Of a stretch of 64,000 nucleotides of DNA, positions 27,468-36,151 are shown one piece after another (position 1 is the first letter of the stretch; every line of letters begins with the position of its first letter). This DNA is from JAFGPS01 sp964628465 (lineage in GTDB: Bacteria > Planctomycetota > Phycisphaerae > Sedimentisphaerales > Anaerobacaceae): assembly GCA_964628465.1 (NCBI GenBank), contig CAZVOA010000010.1, positions 29,255 through 93,254 on the forward strand. The letters run 5' to 3'. The notes under the pieces were generated by a model. The model did not search any database. It was given only the letters and a program-made list of their open reading frames with translations, and was not told where the DNA came from. The position numbers were made by a program, and so were the translations under genes.

Positions 27468-29141
27468 TTAGTTATTATTTTTAGGAGTTACCACATTATC
27501 GTAGATGCGAAGTTCGTCGATAGTTCCGGACCAGAATGTTCCTGCTGTTCTTGAGGAGCTCGTACCCAGATAAAGGCCATTCGTTGATGTTTGCGGAACA
27601 ATCGCCTCTGAATCTTTAGCCGCTTCAATGCCGTCAATATATACAATTCTCTCGGAACCGTTCCATATCACGCTAATATGATGCCAATTACCATCTGTAA
27701 CGACAACATCCGTATTTAGTGTAGGAATTCCAAGGCGGCCTGTAGTCGTCGTTAAACTCACTACAAGTTCGCCATTCGGATCTATGGACAGCCAATCGGC
27801 AAAGTTCGCTTGTGACATGATAACCTGTCCCGGTCCGCCGTCTTTAATCCATACAGAGAAACTGAAAGGTCCACCAGCAGGACCATAAACATAGGATATG
27901 CTGGCATAATCGTTAAGCCCGTCAAATTTAAGAGCACCATCTACCTTTCCGCCTTCAGGCATCCAGAGTTTGTCTCCAAAAACTATGGCATTTACTGAAC
28001 CAATACTGCTTTTAGCTAACGAGCCGCTTGCCTCATCAAACTTCCAATAAGCCTTCAGCTCAACAGGCAAAAATTCACCCAGCCAATTCTCCGCCAAAAG
28101 AGCCAAATCTTTTATATCAATAGTTCCGTCTCCAACTGTCGTTGGTCCAAGGTCAACGTTAGCATTATCCTGTTTCCATGATTGTGCCAGGTTAGCATAG
28201 TCGAGAAAATCCACTCGCTCATCCGCGTTTAGATCAGGCGAAGGAGAAGACCCCTTGACACGCATCTGAAGTGAATACAATGAACCACCGGCGGTGATAT
28301 AAAGAGTCCTGCCATCGGCGCCGCCAAAGGTTACATTTGTTGTTGTTTCTGGTACACTGATTGTTTCGATTTTATTCCCCAAACGGTCGAAAACAGCAAC
28401 GCCGCTTTTCGTAAGATAGATATTGCCTTCCTCGTCAATTGTCATACCATCTGAACCCTGCGAACAGAATAAACGCTTCCCAGTCAGTGTTCCGTCAGAT
28501 TGAATATTATATCTATAGGTTTTATTTCCATCGTAATCGCCTACATAGAGATAACGTCCATCCGGCGTACCAATAATACCGTTGGGCTGCTGAAGGTCGG
28601 TAGTTACTTGTATCAAAGTCATCATATCCGGTGCAAGGTAATAAACATGCCTGCCGCTTACCAGTGCTTTGCCGCTGCGATGATCCCACCAGCTTCGTGA
28701 CCATAATGGGTCGGTGATATATAAACCTCCCAAACGCCTAATCCATAAGTCATTTGGTCCGTTTAAGAGTTTTCCCTGATAGTTAGACACAACGACTGTA
28801 ACAGTACCATTTGGGTCAATTTTCCATAGCTCGTTATGGTAGTCCGCACAAGCCCAGAGATTTCCATGCCTGTCGAAGAAAAGGCCATTTGCCCGGCCGC
28901 AGGGAGATAGGAAGGTGCTTATTGTGCCGTCAGTGGACAATTTCATGATTCTATTGTTCGGCTGGTCCGTAAAGAATACATTGCCCGCTGCATCAACCGC
29001 AGGCCCCTCTGTAAAAGAATAACCAGCAGCGATTTTCTGTATTTTTGCCCCACCGGCTACTACAGATGCTTCCGCTGTGGTGAAAACACCAACACTTAAT
29101 GATAATATTACGGCTGCAAAGACAATCCTGAGACTCTTCAT
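27468..29141 (-). CDS. Secreted SMP-30/gluconolactonase-like propeller with dockerin and LamG domain
   Basis: Exported protein of 557 residues. I start it at 29141, where GGAGG lies five bases before the ATG and a signal peptide (MKSLRIVFAAVILS...TAEAS) follows; an upstream ATG at 29177 adds twelve residues and has no such site. Residues ~30-290 are an SMP-30/gluconolactonase beta-propeller (FTEGPAVDAAGNVFFTD, LLNGPNDLW, QPNGIIGTPDG, GSDGMTIDEEGN). Two dockerin-like loops follow (DLNADERVDFLDY and GDGTIDIKDLALL), placed mid-protein rather than at the end. Residues ~375-550 are a LamG/concanavalin-like jelly roll (AYWKFDEASG, FSFSVWIKDG, TIDELRIYDN). It probably acts on or binds sugars outside the cell. 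Confidence 0.85.
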   Translation of the reverse strand: MKSLRIVFAAVILSLSVGVFTTAEASVVAGGAKIQKIAAGYSFTEGPAVDAAGNVFFTDQPNNRIMKLSTDGTISTFLSPCGRANGLFFDRHGNLWACADYHNELWKIDPNGTVTVVVSNYQGKLLNGPNDLWIRRLGGLYITDPLWSRSWWDHRSGKALVSGRHVYYLAPDMMTLIQVTTDLQQPNGIIGTPDGRYLYVGDYDGNKTYRYNIQSDGTLTGKRLFCSQGSDGMTIDEEGNIYLTKSGVAVFDRLGNKIETISVPETTTNVTFGGADGRTLYITAGGSLYSLQMRVKGSSPSPDLNADERVDFLDYANLAQSWKQDNANVDLGPTTVGDGTIDIKDLALLAENWLGEFLPVELKAYWKFDEASGSLAKSSIGSVNAIVFGDKLWMPEGGKVDGALKFDGLNDYASISYVYGPAGGPFSFSVWIKDGGPGQVIMSQANFADWLSIDPNGELVVSLTTTTGRLGIPTLNTDVVVTDGNWHHISVIWNGSERIVYIDGIEAAKDSEAIVPQTSTNGLYLGTSSSRTAGTFWSGTIDELRIYDNVVTPKNNN

Positions 29142-29284
29142 ATCGTCCTCCAATGCTAAAATCCCATTTATAACCAATGATTATTACAATATTTAAGATT
29201 TTACCATAATTGAAGCCTCGCGGCAAGGCAAAAGATAATACACTTCCATGTGAATTTCCAGGTAATTTAACTGTTGAGCTGGTT

Positions 29285-29776
29285 TTAGAGCATTTTTTGC
29301 ATCCAGACGGTATCAAATGTTTTACCGTTCTTTTTGCCCACCATTTTAAAGCAACCGCATTCTATGAATCCATTTTTCTTATGAAAGTTTATACTCCCGG
29401 GATTGAGTGATGAAATATTTGCCAGAATAATTGTGATACCTTTGTCCCGCCCTGCTTTTTCGAGGTAATCGAGCATAATTTTTCCAAGCCCTTTTCCAGT
29501 GTGATTTATATCAATAAAATATGTAATTTCCGCCGTATGAGAAAACACGGGCATTGGATTATATTTCCGCAGCATTCCGAAGCCGAGCAATTTGCCGTTT
29601 TTATCTTTTATGGTAACTGTCGGTAAATCTTTTGCCATTTGGAGAAACATATCGAACGCCTGGTACGGCAGTTTATTTTCCGGATAAGCCGCGAATGAAT
29701 TCTCTACATAATAGTTGAATATATCAATTATCGGTTCACGGTCTTCATTTGTTATTGAATTTATTAAATATTCCAT
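29285..29776 (-). CDS. GNAT family N-acetyltransferase
   Basis: Cytosolic acetyl-CoA-dependent acyltransferase of 163 residues. The CoA pyrophosphate-binding loop HTGKGLGK is at residues 92-99 (RxxGxG/A class), the preceding strand is AEITYFIDI, and the C-terminal SINFHKKNGFIECG fits the usual last helix and strand. The overall shape resembles phosphinothricin/methionine sulfoximine acetyltransferases, but the substrate cannot be assigned. It lies about 140 bp upstream of the SMP-30 gene on the same strand. Confidence 0.85.
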   Translation of the reverse strand: MEYLINSITNEDREPIIDIFNYYVENSFAAYPENKLPYQAFDMFLQMAKDLPTVTIKDKNGKLLGFGMLRKYNPMPVFSHTAEITYFIDINHTGKGLGKIMLDYLEKAGRDKGITIILANISSLNPGSINFHKKNGFIECGCFKMVGKKNGKTFDTVWMQKML

Positions 29777-29948
29777 TTTTTTCTCAACCTATAACTGCTT
29801 TTCATAATAATTATTTTTATTTATAAAGATAATCCGTAAAGCAGAAAACGGAAGCTTTATTTATATAATTCGAGAATAAATATATTATACCAAATTAAAT
29901 CACTTGAGAAATCATTTGCAACAATATATTATTTGATTAATGCTTTAT

Positions 29949-30004
29949 TGTCATTCCGCACCCTTTCGGCTTTGCTCAGGGCAGGCTTTGTTGCGGAATC
30001 CAGA
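29949..30004. repeat. Small hairpin repeat of the tgtcattccgca type
   Basis: ATTCCGCA at 29953-29960 and TGCGGAAT at 29992-29999 form an 8-bp inverted repeat around a 31-base centre containing gctcagggcagg. The outer ends (ttgtcat... and ...ccag) recall the dispersed repeat in the GH115 gene, so this is probably a related intergenic element. Confidence 0.45.
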
Positions 30005-30037
30005 AAATTAAAAGAAAATGGTTAAGGAGAATCATTA

Positions 30038-30547
30038 ATGAATAAGAAATTGTGTTTGCTCGCTATAATGTCACTTGTCTTGTCTGGCTGTGCCGGCATG
30101 ACGGTTACGAAGATTACACCAAAAAATGATAAATCCGCCAAGGGAATACGTTACTATAGGCCGTGGCCGTACCTTCTTGTTTCGCAGGATGCAAATGACG
30201 CGGACGCACTCAATCTTACAACTATTTACCTGCCCAATGTAAAAGAAAACTATGCCATAAACACTAAAACAGGTTTAGGCAAACTGGATTCGACAATTAC
30301 GCTCGAAGACGGCTGGAAACTCACGCAATACTCTGACAAAACCGACACGAAAATACCTGAGACAATTCAGGCGATAGGTTCAGTTTCGACAGATACGATC
30401 AAAGCAATCCTGGAAGTGATAACAAGAACAAATGGAGTTGAAAGACAAGATATTCCACTGACTCCCGGCTTGTACCGCTTCGAGTTCAACGACGAAGGAG
30501 CAATCACAAACTTCGTATATGTGCCTTTCATCGTAAAAAGGGATTAA
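30038..30547 (+). CDS. Small lipoprotein of unknown function
   Basis: Predicted lipoprotein of 169 residues with lipobox LSGC (Cys18). The mature part starts with a short Thr/Lys-rich linker and then a beta-rich domain (RYYRPWPYLLVS, TIYLPNVKENYAINT, LEDGWKLTQYSD), ending in LYRFEFND and FVYVPFIVKRD. I know no named family. The GYPR-type opening (GIRYYRPWPYLLV) is typical of small planctomycete lipoproteins that I cannot name. The ATG has an AAGGAGA site. Confidence 0.6.
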   Translation: MNKKLCLLAIMSLVLSGCAGMTVTKITPKNDKSAKGIRYYRPWPYLLVSQDANDADALNLTTIYLPNVKENYAINTKTGLGKLDSTITLEDGWKLTQYSDKTDTKIPETIQAIGSVSTDTIKAILEVITRTNGVERQDIPLTPGLYRFEFNDEGAITNFVYVPFIVKRD

Positions 30548-30556
30548 GTTGCTTTT

Positions 30557-31657
30557 TTAGTGGTTGTATTCCGGCAGAAGTTTTAGCATTTTCGGCAGAA
30601 ATTTGTCAAAAGACTCGCCGCTCTGCTCGTATGCGGTTAGCAGGTTATAAAAAGGAAGCGTCAGATTCATGCCTTTGTTCGTAGTATCAGCCAACTGACG
30701 CTCATACATCCTGGTCACGCTCAGAACTTCATTGTGTTTAATATTGATGCGGCTATCCAAAGCTATCACCAGGCATTCATATGTAAAAGTCACAGGATTC
30801 CTATATGTTTTGGCTATCGGGGTGTTTTTGCCAGCATTGTAATATTTCATTAACTTGTTTGCCTGCTTTTTGTAATTCTTTTTAACAAGGTCATTAATTA
30901 TCGAGTGCAAATATTCATGGGTATTCAAACTGTATCCGCCAGATCCTGGCCCCTCAATCGAAAAATAATAATTTTCATATCTTGCACCAATTGCATGATA
31001 GTGACGGCCTAACAAGTCAGGAACATTCACGATAGTAAAATTATCTTTTCGTTCCATACGCATATAATCCCAGAGAAAGTCCATCTGCTCCCGCATCTTG
31101 GCGAAGTTATATTTTTTTATTTCTTTGATGTACTTTGGCTTTACCTTTTCCCACACTTCATCAAGTTTTGCAGTTTCCCAGAAATCATTCAGAACATCGG
31201 GAAATTCATTTAAAATATTCGCTGTGTAAAAATAATTTAATTCCTTGTCTGGACGAATCCGTTTGAATGGGTAATCTGTGCTGAGACTCAGTACAAAGTC
31301 CTGAAAACTGAATGGCTGTAAATATTTTCGAACTAAGCCGTTGCGGTATTTCTGCCAACTTTTAATCTTTTGCGGATATTTAACCAGATTAGCCGCTACA
31401 AGTCCGCGAACCTGTTGGCGAACTGGATGCATTTTTTGACCTTCAACTTCCTCATCGAACCCGACTGCATTTAAAAATGCCATAAGCGTAAACACTCTTC
31501 GGTCGGCCAACACCATAAATCCTTCACCCTTTACAAACTCATCCTGATGATCAAAACTTACGGGTTCCGGCTTGACCTTGGTACCAAATACAGCAACACA
31601 ACCACTTTGGGACAGAACAAAGACCATTATACAAAGTTTAATTATGTTATTACTCAT
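30557..31657 (-). CDS. Lipoprotein with HExxH zinc-metallopeptidase motif
   Basis: Exported lipoprotein; with the start at 31657 the lipobox is SQSGC (Cys20). A 14-residue N-terminal extension from 31699 is possible but has no ribosome site. HEYLH (H247, E248, H251) is a zincin signature inside a helix (THEYLHSIINDL), and the downstream YECLVIALDSR could supply the third Glu ligand. The rest is helical with many Lys and Tyr residues. It resembles the HExxH-containing DUF4932-type proteins, but I am not certain of the family. Activity and substrate are unknown. Confidence 0.55.
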   Translation of the reverse strand: MSNNIIKLCIMVFVLSQSGCVAVFGTKVKPEPVSFDHQDEFVKGEGFMVLADRRVFTLMAFLNAVGFDEEVEGQKMHPVRQQVRGLVAANLVKYPQKIKSWQKYRNGLVRKYLQPFSFQDFVLSLSTDYPFKRIRPDKELNYFYTANILNEFPDVLNDFWETAKLDEVWEKVKPKYIKEIKKYNFAKMREQMDFLWDYMRMERKDNFTIVNVPDLLGRHYHAIGARYENYYFSIEGPGSGGYSLNTHEYLHSIINDLVKKNYKKQANKLMKYYNAGKNTPIAKTYRNPVTFTYECLVIALDSRINIKHNEVLSVTRMYERQLADTTNKGMNLTLPFYNLLTAYEQSGESFDKFLPKMLKLLPEYNH

Positions 31658-31742
31658 CTGCTCGCTTAAATTCAATTCCTTTTTCGTTAAATTCCTCATA
31701 AAAGCTTTAACAAATTATTCTTAACCGCTCATCTTATTTTTA

Positions 31743-32015
31743 TCAGCGATGAGGACAACCCGGCCAACAGCAAGGTCTGCGTTTTCCTTCAAGCAGTTCA
31801 TTGCAGACCCGCTCGATATGCTGCTTTCTTATTTCCGGCTTCTTAACAGAGATAATCCAGCATATCCATTCATTGCGTGCGAGCGGCGTAATACCATTCC
31901 AGACATCTCGTGCAGCAGGATTAGAATTAAGAGCTTTTCGCAAATCCGCCGGCACTCTGTGCACTACGCCAGCGGCAACTTTTTTTGTTGAATTATTTCT
32001 TTTTGAATTAACCAT
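31743..32015 (-). CDS. YdeI/OmpD-associated family protein
   Basis: Short basic protein of 90 residues from the ATG at 32015. The sequence VPADLRKALNSNPAARDVWNGITPLARNEWICWI and the following IRKQHIERVCNELLEGKR (written here in pieces: VPADLRKAL, ARDVWNGITPLARNE, HIERVCNELLEGKR) is the conserved core of the YdeI family, whose biochemical role is unknown. The tail RPCCWPGCPHR is typical of short versions. Its ATG is 4 bases after the stop of the Imm17-like gene, so they are cotranscribed. A TTG at 32063 could add 16 residues by overlapping that gene. Confidence 0.75.
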   Translation of the reverse strand: MVNSKRNNSTKKVAAGVVHRVPADLRKALNSNPAARDVWNGITPLARNEWICWIISVKKPEIRKQHIERVCNELLEGKRRPCCWPGCPHR

Positions 32016-32019
32016 TTTT

Positions 32020-32235
32020 TTATTCAGAGATATCGATAATTCCCATTGTGACAATAAGACCAAATACTATGAATAAAAATCCAAGAATTCCATAAAATAT
32101 TCTTGCCCCATTTCGAGACATAATTGTCACTATAAATCTTGCCTTTCGCAAATTCATAAACCATTCCCAGTTACATACTCCACCAAGCAAAGAGAACACC
32201 CCAGCCGCAACAAAAAACAATCCGAATAAATTCAT
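32020..32235 (-). CDS. Two-helix membrane protein, immunity protein 17-like
   Basis: Very small membrane protein of 71 residues with two hydrophobic helices (FGLFFVAAGVFSLLGGV and IFYGILGFLFIVFGLIV) and a conserved-looking middle, NWEWFMNLRKARFIV then MSRNGARI. This layout matches the Imm17 family, proposed as immunity proteins of polymorphic toxins. No toxin gene is adjacent. AAAGGA precedes the ATG. It is followed at once by the YdeI-like gene. Confidence 0.6.
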   Translation of the reverse strand: MNLFGLFFVAAGVFSLLGGVCNWEWFMNLRKARFIVTIMSRNGARIFYGILGFLFIVFGLIVTMGIIDISE

Positions 32236-32285
32236 ATTGTATAGAATCCTTTCGAAAATATCTTTTTTTATAATATTACTTTATT

Positions 32286-32690
32286 TCATTTTTTAGACAA
32301 TCCTTCCGGGTATTGCGGGATTGAATCACAAATCTCATGCCACGGAGCTTTCATACTCACCCAATAATGAGCCTGTGGTCGAATCTGTGGATCATCGTCC
32401 AGTGAACCAGCCCGGACAAAGACCATACCAGGTCTATGTTCGGTTTCTAAATAAATATGACAGCCGCATGTTTTACAAAAGTGTCGATGTTTCCCGATCG
32501 ATGATTTATAGGATATAAGATCGTCTTTTCCGGAAATAATTTTAAATCCTTCCGATTCAGCAGCCAAAACAGACGAAAATGCTGAACCGGTGTATTTGCG
32601 GCAATCAGGACAGTGACAATATGCGAACATCAATAATTTTCCATGTATCTCATATTTAACAGCACCGCAATAGCAACTTCCTTTTATCAT
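32286..32690 (-). CDS. GFA family (CENP-V-like) zinc protein
   Basis: Cytosolic protein of 134 residues. All zinc-binding cysteines of the GFA fold are present: C6 and C8 (GSCYCGAV), C25, C27 and C30 (YCHCPDCRK), and C72, C75 and C77 (FCKTCGCHIY). GFA proteins bind glutathione or act as S-hydroxymethylglutathione synthase-like enzymes, but most homologs are uncharacterised. GGAGA lies before the ATG. It lies upstream of the Imm17-like gene with a 50-bp gap. Confidence 0.88.
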   Translation of the reverse strand: MIKGSCYCGAVKYEIHGKLLMFAYCHCPDCRKYTGSAFSSVLAAESEGFKIISGKDDLISYKSSIGKHRHFCKTCGCHIYLETEHRPGMVFVRAGSLDDDPQIRPQAHYWVSMKAPWHEICDSIPQYPEGLSKK

Positions 32691-33001
32691 TCAATAATCT
32701 CCAACTAATTGTTCCATATTCTAAAAAAGTACACTATATAATTTCTGGCATCTGTGCGACACGTAATGGTACAATCTCGAATAAATATTCTATGTTTTGA
32801 TTATTTGATATTCAAGGAAATATTTTAAAAATAGAATTCAGCAGGCACAAAGACAGGAAAATTGAATTAATTGAAGATTGCCGCAAATTCGACACTTTGA
32901 CCTCGCTCAGAGTGACGTTATTCCCGCAATGATGGGAAAATAGGACAGCATGGGCTGAAGCCCATCCTACTTTTCTCGGTGTGACCTGGGGCTATAAAAA
33001 A
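32691..33001. other. Intergenic region with repeat remnants
   Basis: About 310 bp between the GFA and FHA genes. It holds the 26-bp inverted-copy element at 32945-32970 and a tract at 32896-32920 (cctcgctcagagtgac) that resembles one arm of the dispersed repeat in the GH115 gene. No reading frame of note. Confidence 0.5.
32945..32970 (+). repeat. 26-bp dispersed element, copy 1
   Basis: acagcatgggctgaagcccatcctac contains the hairpin ATGGGCTGAAGCCCAT (arms ATGGGCT/AGCCCAT) and is repeated base for base, in reverse orientation, at 62944-62969. Two exact copies 30 kb apart suggest a mobile or slip-propagated intergenic element. Confidence 0.8.
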
Positions 33002-33373
33002 TTATTCAAGCATTGTTGGGCGCTGGCGTTCGCCGATTTTTTTGTAATGCTCCAGAGCGCTTTCACTGCTTTCGAAATCCTCGTTTGTGTACAAAAGCGA
33101 AGTCTGTCCGATAATTATCTGATCACCTTCTTTTAGAGGCGTAATCTGGGTAATTCTATGGTTATTTATAATCACACCATGCTTGCTGCCCATGTCCTCG
33201 GCGTAATGCTGGTTTGAATTCTCATCATATCGTATTCTGAGATGTTTTCGGGAAACCATATCATCAAGTATCTGCATCGGCAGCGCTTCAGCCCTGCCGA
33301 TAACGTTAATTCGATTGCCAAGAAGCAAATATTCACCTTTTTGCTCGCCGGAAGTAATAATTAATGAAGCCAT
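33002..33373 (-). CDS. FHA domain protein
   Basis: A stand-alone forkhead-associated domain of 123 residues that reads phosphothreonine. The conserved residues are G26-R27, the S-R-K-H at 41-44, the G-S-K-H at 62-65 and Asn70/71. A short helical tail (SALEHYKKIGERQRP) follows. It is divergent to a Ser/Thr protein kinase gene with a 200-bp gap, so it may bind that kinase or its targets. Confidence 0.9.
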   Translation of the reverse strand: MASLIITSGEQKGEYLLLGNRINVIGRAEALPMQILDDMVSRKHLRIRYDENSNQHYAEDMGSKHGVIINNHRITQITPLKEGDQIIIGQTSLLYTNEDFESSESALEHYKKIGERQRPTMLE

Positions 33374-33572
33374 TGCTATTCCTTTAGTTCCCGTAAAAAA
33401 CTTATTTTTTATATAAAATCGGTCATATTGACGATATTCCTAACAACGTATATAGTATTACCGAATCGCGGCGTAGTCAATTTTTTTTTAGATTTCCCAA
33501 TTTTTTGCGATTCTCAAGCGTCTTATATATAAAAGGACTCGTTTAAAGGCATAAATTTGAACTAAATATTAC

Positions 33573-36110
33573 ATGGATAACGACAACTTAAATAATAAAC
33601 GTAAACATAAAATTGACAGTAACAGACCTACTGTCTCGTTTCCTGGTACTTCAGAAGTTCCTGTACAGACAGGATATATCGGTCCGTACAAACTTATAAG
33701 CGTGCTTGGCGAAGGCGGTTTTTCCGTCGTTTATCTGGCGGAACAGGCCAAACCGGTAAAACGCATGGTTGCGCTGAAAGTTATCAAGCCTGGAATGGAT
33801 ACAAAACAGGTAATTGCCCGTTTTGAGGCCGAAAGACAGACACTGGCGTTACTTAACCACCCGAATATAGCGGCGGTTTATGACGCGGGAGCGACGGAAC
33901 AGGGCTTGCCGTATTTTGTAATGGAACTTGTAAAAGGGATTCCGATTACAGAACATTGCGACCGCCATAAACTAAGTATTGACGACAGGCTCGAATTATT
34001 CCTTGAGGTCTGCGAAGGCGTACAGTATGCACACCTGAAAGGTATTATTCACAGGGATATAAAACCATCCAATATTCTTGTATCCGTCGATAGCGACAAA
34101 GCAGCTCCCAGAATTATCGATTTTGGCGTATCGAAAGCGACAACAAAACAGATAAATGAACGTACACTTTTTACTGAACAGGGCCAGTTCGTCGGTACCC
34201 CGGAATATATGAGTCCAGAGCAGGCCGAGATGGGCGCGCAGGATATCGATACGCGAAGCGATATCTACTCATTGGGTGTGGTTCTTTATGAGCTTTTAAC
34301 AGGAGTATTGCCATTCGATCCGGATGTTCTCAGAGAAAGCAGCATCGACAATATTCGGAAAATAATCAGAGAACAGGATCCTAAAAGGCCAAGTACTATT
34401 CTTGCGACTTTGGGTGAAGAGGCGAAAAAAATTGCCGAAAATCGCAACATCGACTTGTCGAATCTTAAAAAACGTCTGAACAGGGAACTCGAATGGATTC
34501 CGCTCAAGGCAATGCGAAAAGACAGGACACGCCGATACAGGTCGGCATCCCAATTCGCCGATGATATTCGAAATTATTTAAACAGGAAACCTCTTATGGC
34601 AGGTCCTGAATCCGCTGTTTACAAAATGAAGAAATTTGTAAATAGAAACAAGCCGCTTTTCAGTGGTGCAGCCGCAATCTTAATAATTCTTATCGCGGGA
34701 ATTATCATTTCAACAAATTTCGGAATCAAAGCGTCACATGCGCAGAAAGAAGCGGAAGCGGCTCGTTTGAAAGCCCAACAGGAAGCAAGGGCCGCTCAGG
34801 CGGTAAGTGATTTTTTGCGTAAGGATCTGCTCGAATCTATGGCACCTTATGCCGTACAAAAACAGGATATTACCGTTCGTGCGTGGCTCGATGATACATC
34901 AGACAAACTCGAAGGCAGATTTGAAAGTGAACCTAATATTGAGGCGCAAATACGTTATTCATTAGGGAAATCATATTTTAATCTTGGAATATACGACCTT
35001 TCTGAAAAGCATCTTATACGGGCATATGCGCTTCAATTGGAAAAGCTTGGAAATAAAAACATTGACACACTTAACTCGATGGAACTTCTCGGAAGTGTGT
35101 ATATGAAAATGGGATTTTACGGGGAGGCGGAAAATCTTTTCAACCAGACAATTTCCGGTCGAAAAGAAATCCTTAAAGCTGATGACCCGAATACTTTATC
35201 AACCATGAATGAACTTGCTGTATCATATCTTTCATCTGGGCAATACGACAAAGCAGAGAAACTTTATAATGAGGCTTTGCCAATCAGTGAAAAAGTATTC
35301 GGAGAAAACGGGATATTTACTTTAATTATGACGGGAAATCTCGCGGATGTGTACAGACTCCAGGGACATTATAAAAAAGCCGAAGATTTATATCTCAAAG
35401 CCCGAAAGAATATGACCGAATTATATTATACCCCGGACGACCCTGATACTTTATATTTTGCGATTTATTCCGGTAACGGCTTAGGAATGCTGTATATTAA
35501 TGAAGGGAATTATGCCGAGGCGCTAAACATTTTTAGTGACACTTATAAATTAGGAATCGATATATTGGGAAAAGAACATCCGGACACTCTTTATTCCATG
35601 AATGGTCTGGGTTTCGTTTATATCGCAATGAGAAATTACGAACTTGCAAGGCACTATATTGATCAGGCTATAAATACAGGAAAAAACAAATTAGGAGAGA
35701 ATAACCCGACTACCCTTACGTCACAGTATTGCTTAGGATTGCTCGAATTTCATATCGGCCTTTCTAAATTAGATACACTATATTATGAAGAAGCAAATAC
35801 ACACTTCGCCAAAGCAGAAGTAAATCTAAATAAAGCTCTCGACGGCAGACGAAAAGTATTTAGATATTACCCGGATCACCCTGCTATTCTTGAGGCCAAA
35901 AATGCACTTGGCATGTTATATTCGGCTATGGGTAAATACAGCGATGCCAAAAAGCTGCTGGAAGAGACTTTACGCAGCAGAAACGCAATACTCGGGGCGG
36001 AACATCCTGATACACTGGCTACGCAGGAAGCGATAAGCGAACTGGAATTAATTATGGAGCAGGAACAGGCGGATACGAAAACAGAAGAAACTCCCGTCCA
36101 GCCTGATTAA
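33573..36110 (+). CDS. Membrane-bound Ser/Thr protein kinase with TPR domain
   Basis: Planctomycete-type receptor-like kinase of 845 residues. The kinase domain (~38-330) has the glycine loop GEGGFSVV (46-53), Lys69 in ALKV, the catalytic HRDIKPSN with Asp162, DFG starting at Asp183, and the GTPEYMSPEQ activation/P+1 segment. A membrane helix (~362-384) follows. The outer part (~420-830) is built of tetratricopeptide repeats in the long, 42-residue kinesin light chain style (LNEL/NGLG...LY..ALP). The predicted topology puts the kinase inside and the TPR array outside. The divergent neighbour codes for an FHA protein. Confidence 0.93.
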   Translation: MDNDNLNNKRKHKIDSNRPTVSFPGTSEVPVQTGYIGPYKLISVLGEGGFSVVYLAEQAKPVKRMVALKVIKPGMDTKQVIARFEAERQTLALLNHPNIAAVYDAGATEQGLPYFVMELVKGIPITEHCDRHKLSIDDRLELFLEVCEGVQYAHLKGIIHRDIKPSNILVSVDSDKAAPRIIDFGVSKATTKQINERTLFTEQGQFVGTPEYMSPEQAEMGAQDIDTRSDIYSLGVVLYELLTGVLPFDPDVLRESSIDNIRKIIREQDPKRPSTILATLGEEAKKIAENRNIDLSNLKKRLNRELEWIPLKAMRKDRTRRYRSASQFADDIRNYLNRKPLMAGPESAVYKMKKFVNRNKPLFSGAAAILIILIAGIIISTNFGIKASHAQKEAEAARLKAQQEARAAQAVSDFLRKDLLESMAPYAVQKQDITVRAWLDDTSDKLEGRFESEPNIEAQIRYSLGKSYFNLGIYDLSEKHLIRAYALQLEKLGNKNIDTLNSMELLGSVYMKMGFYGEAENLFNQTISGRKEILKADDPNTLSTMNELAVSYLSSGQYDKAEKLYNEALPISEKVFGENGIFTLIMTGNLADVYRLQGHYKKAEDLYLKARKNMTELYYTPDDPDTLYFAIYSGNGLGMLYINEGNYAEALNIFSDTYKLGIDILGKEHPDTLYSMNGLGFVYIAMRNYELARHYIDQAINTGKNKLGENNPTTLTSQYCLGLLEFHIGLSKLDTLYYEEANTHFAKAEVNLNKALDGRRKVFRYYPDHPAILEAKNALGMLYSAMGKYSDAKKLLEETLRSRNAILGAEHPDTLATQEAISELELIMEQEQADTKTEETPVQPD

Positions 36111-36151
36111 TAAGCTTTCAACGTTTCGCAATATTCCTTAGCTACTCGTAA

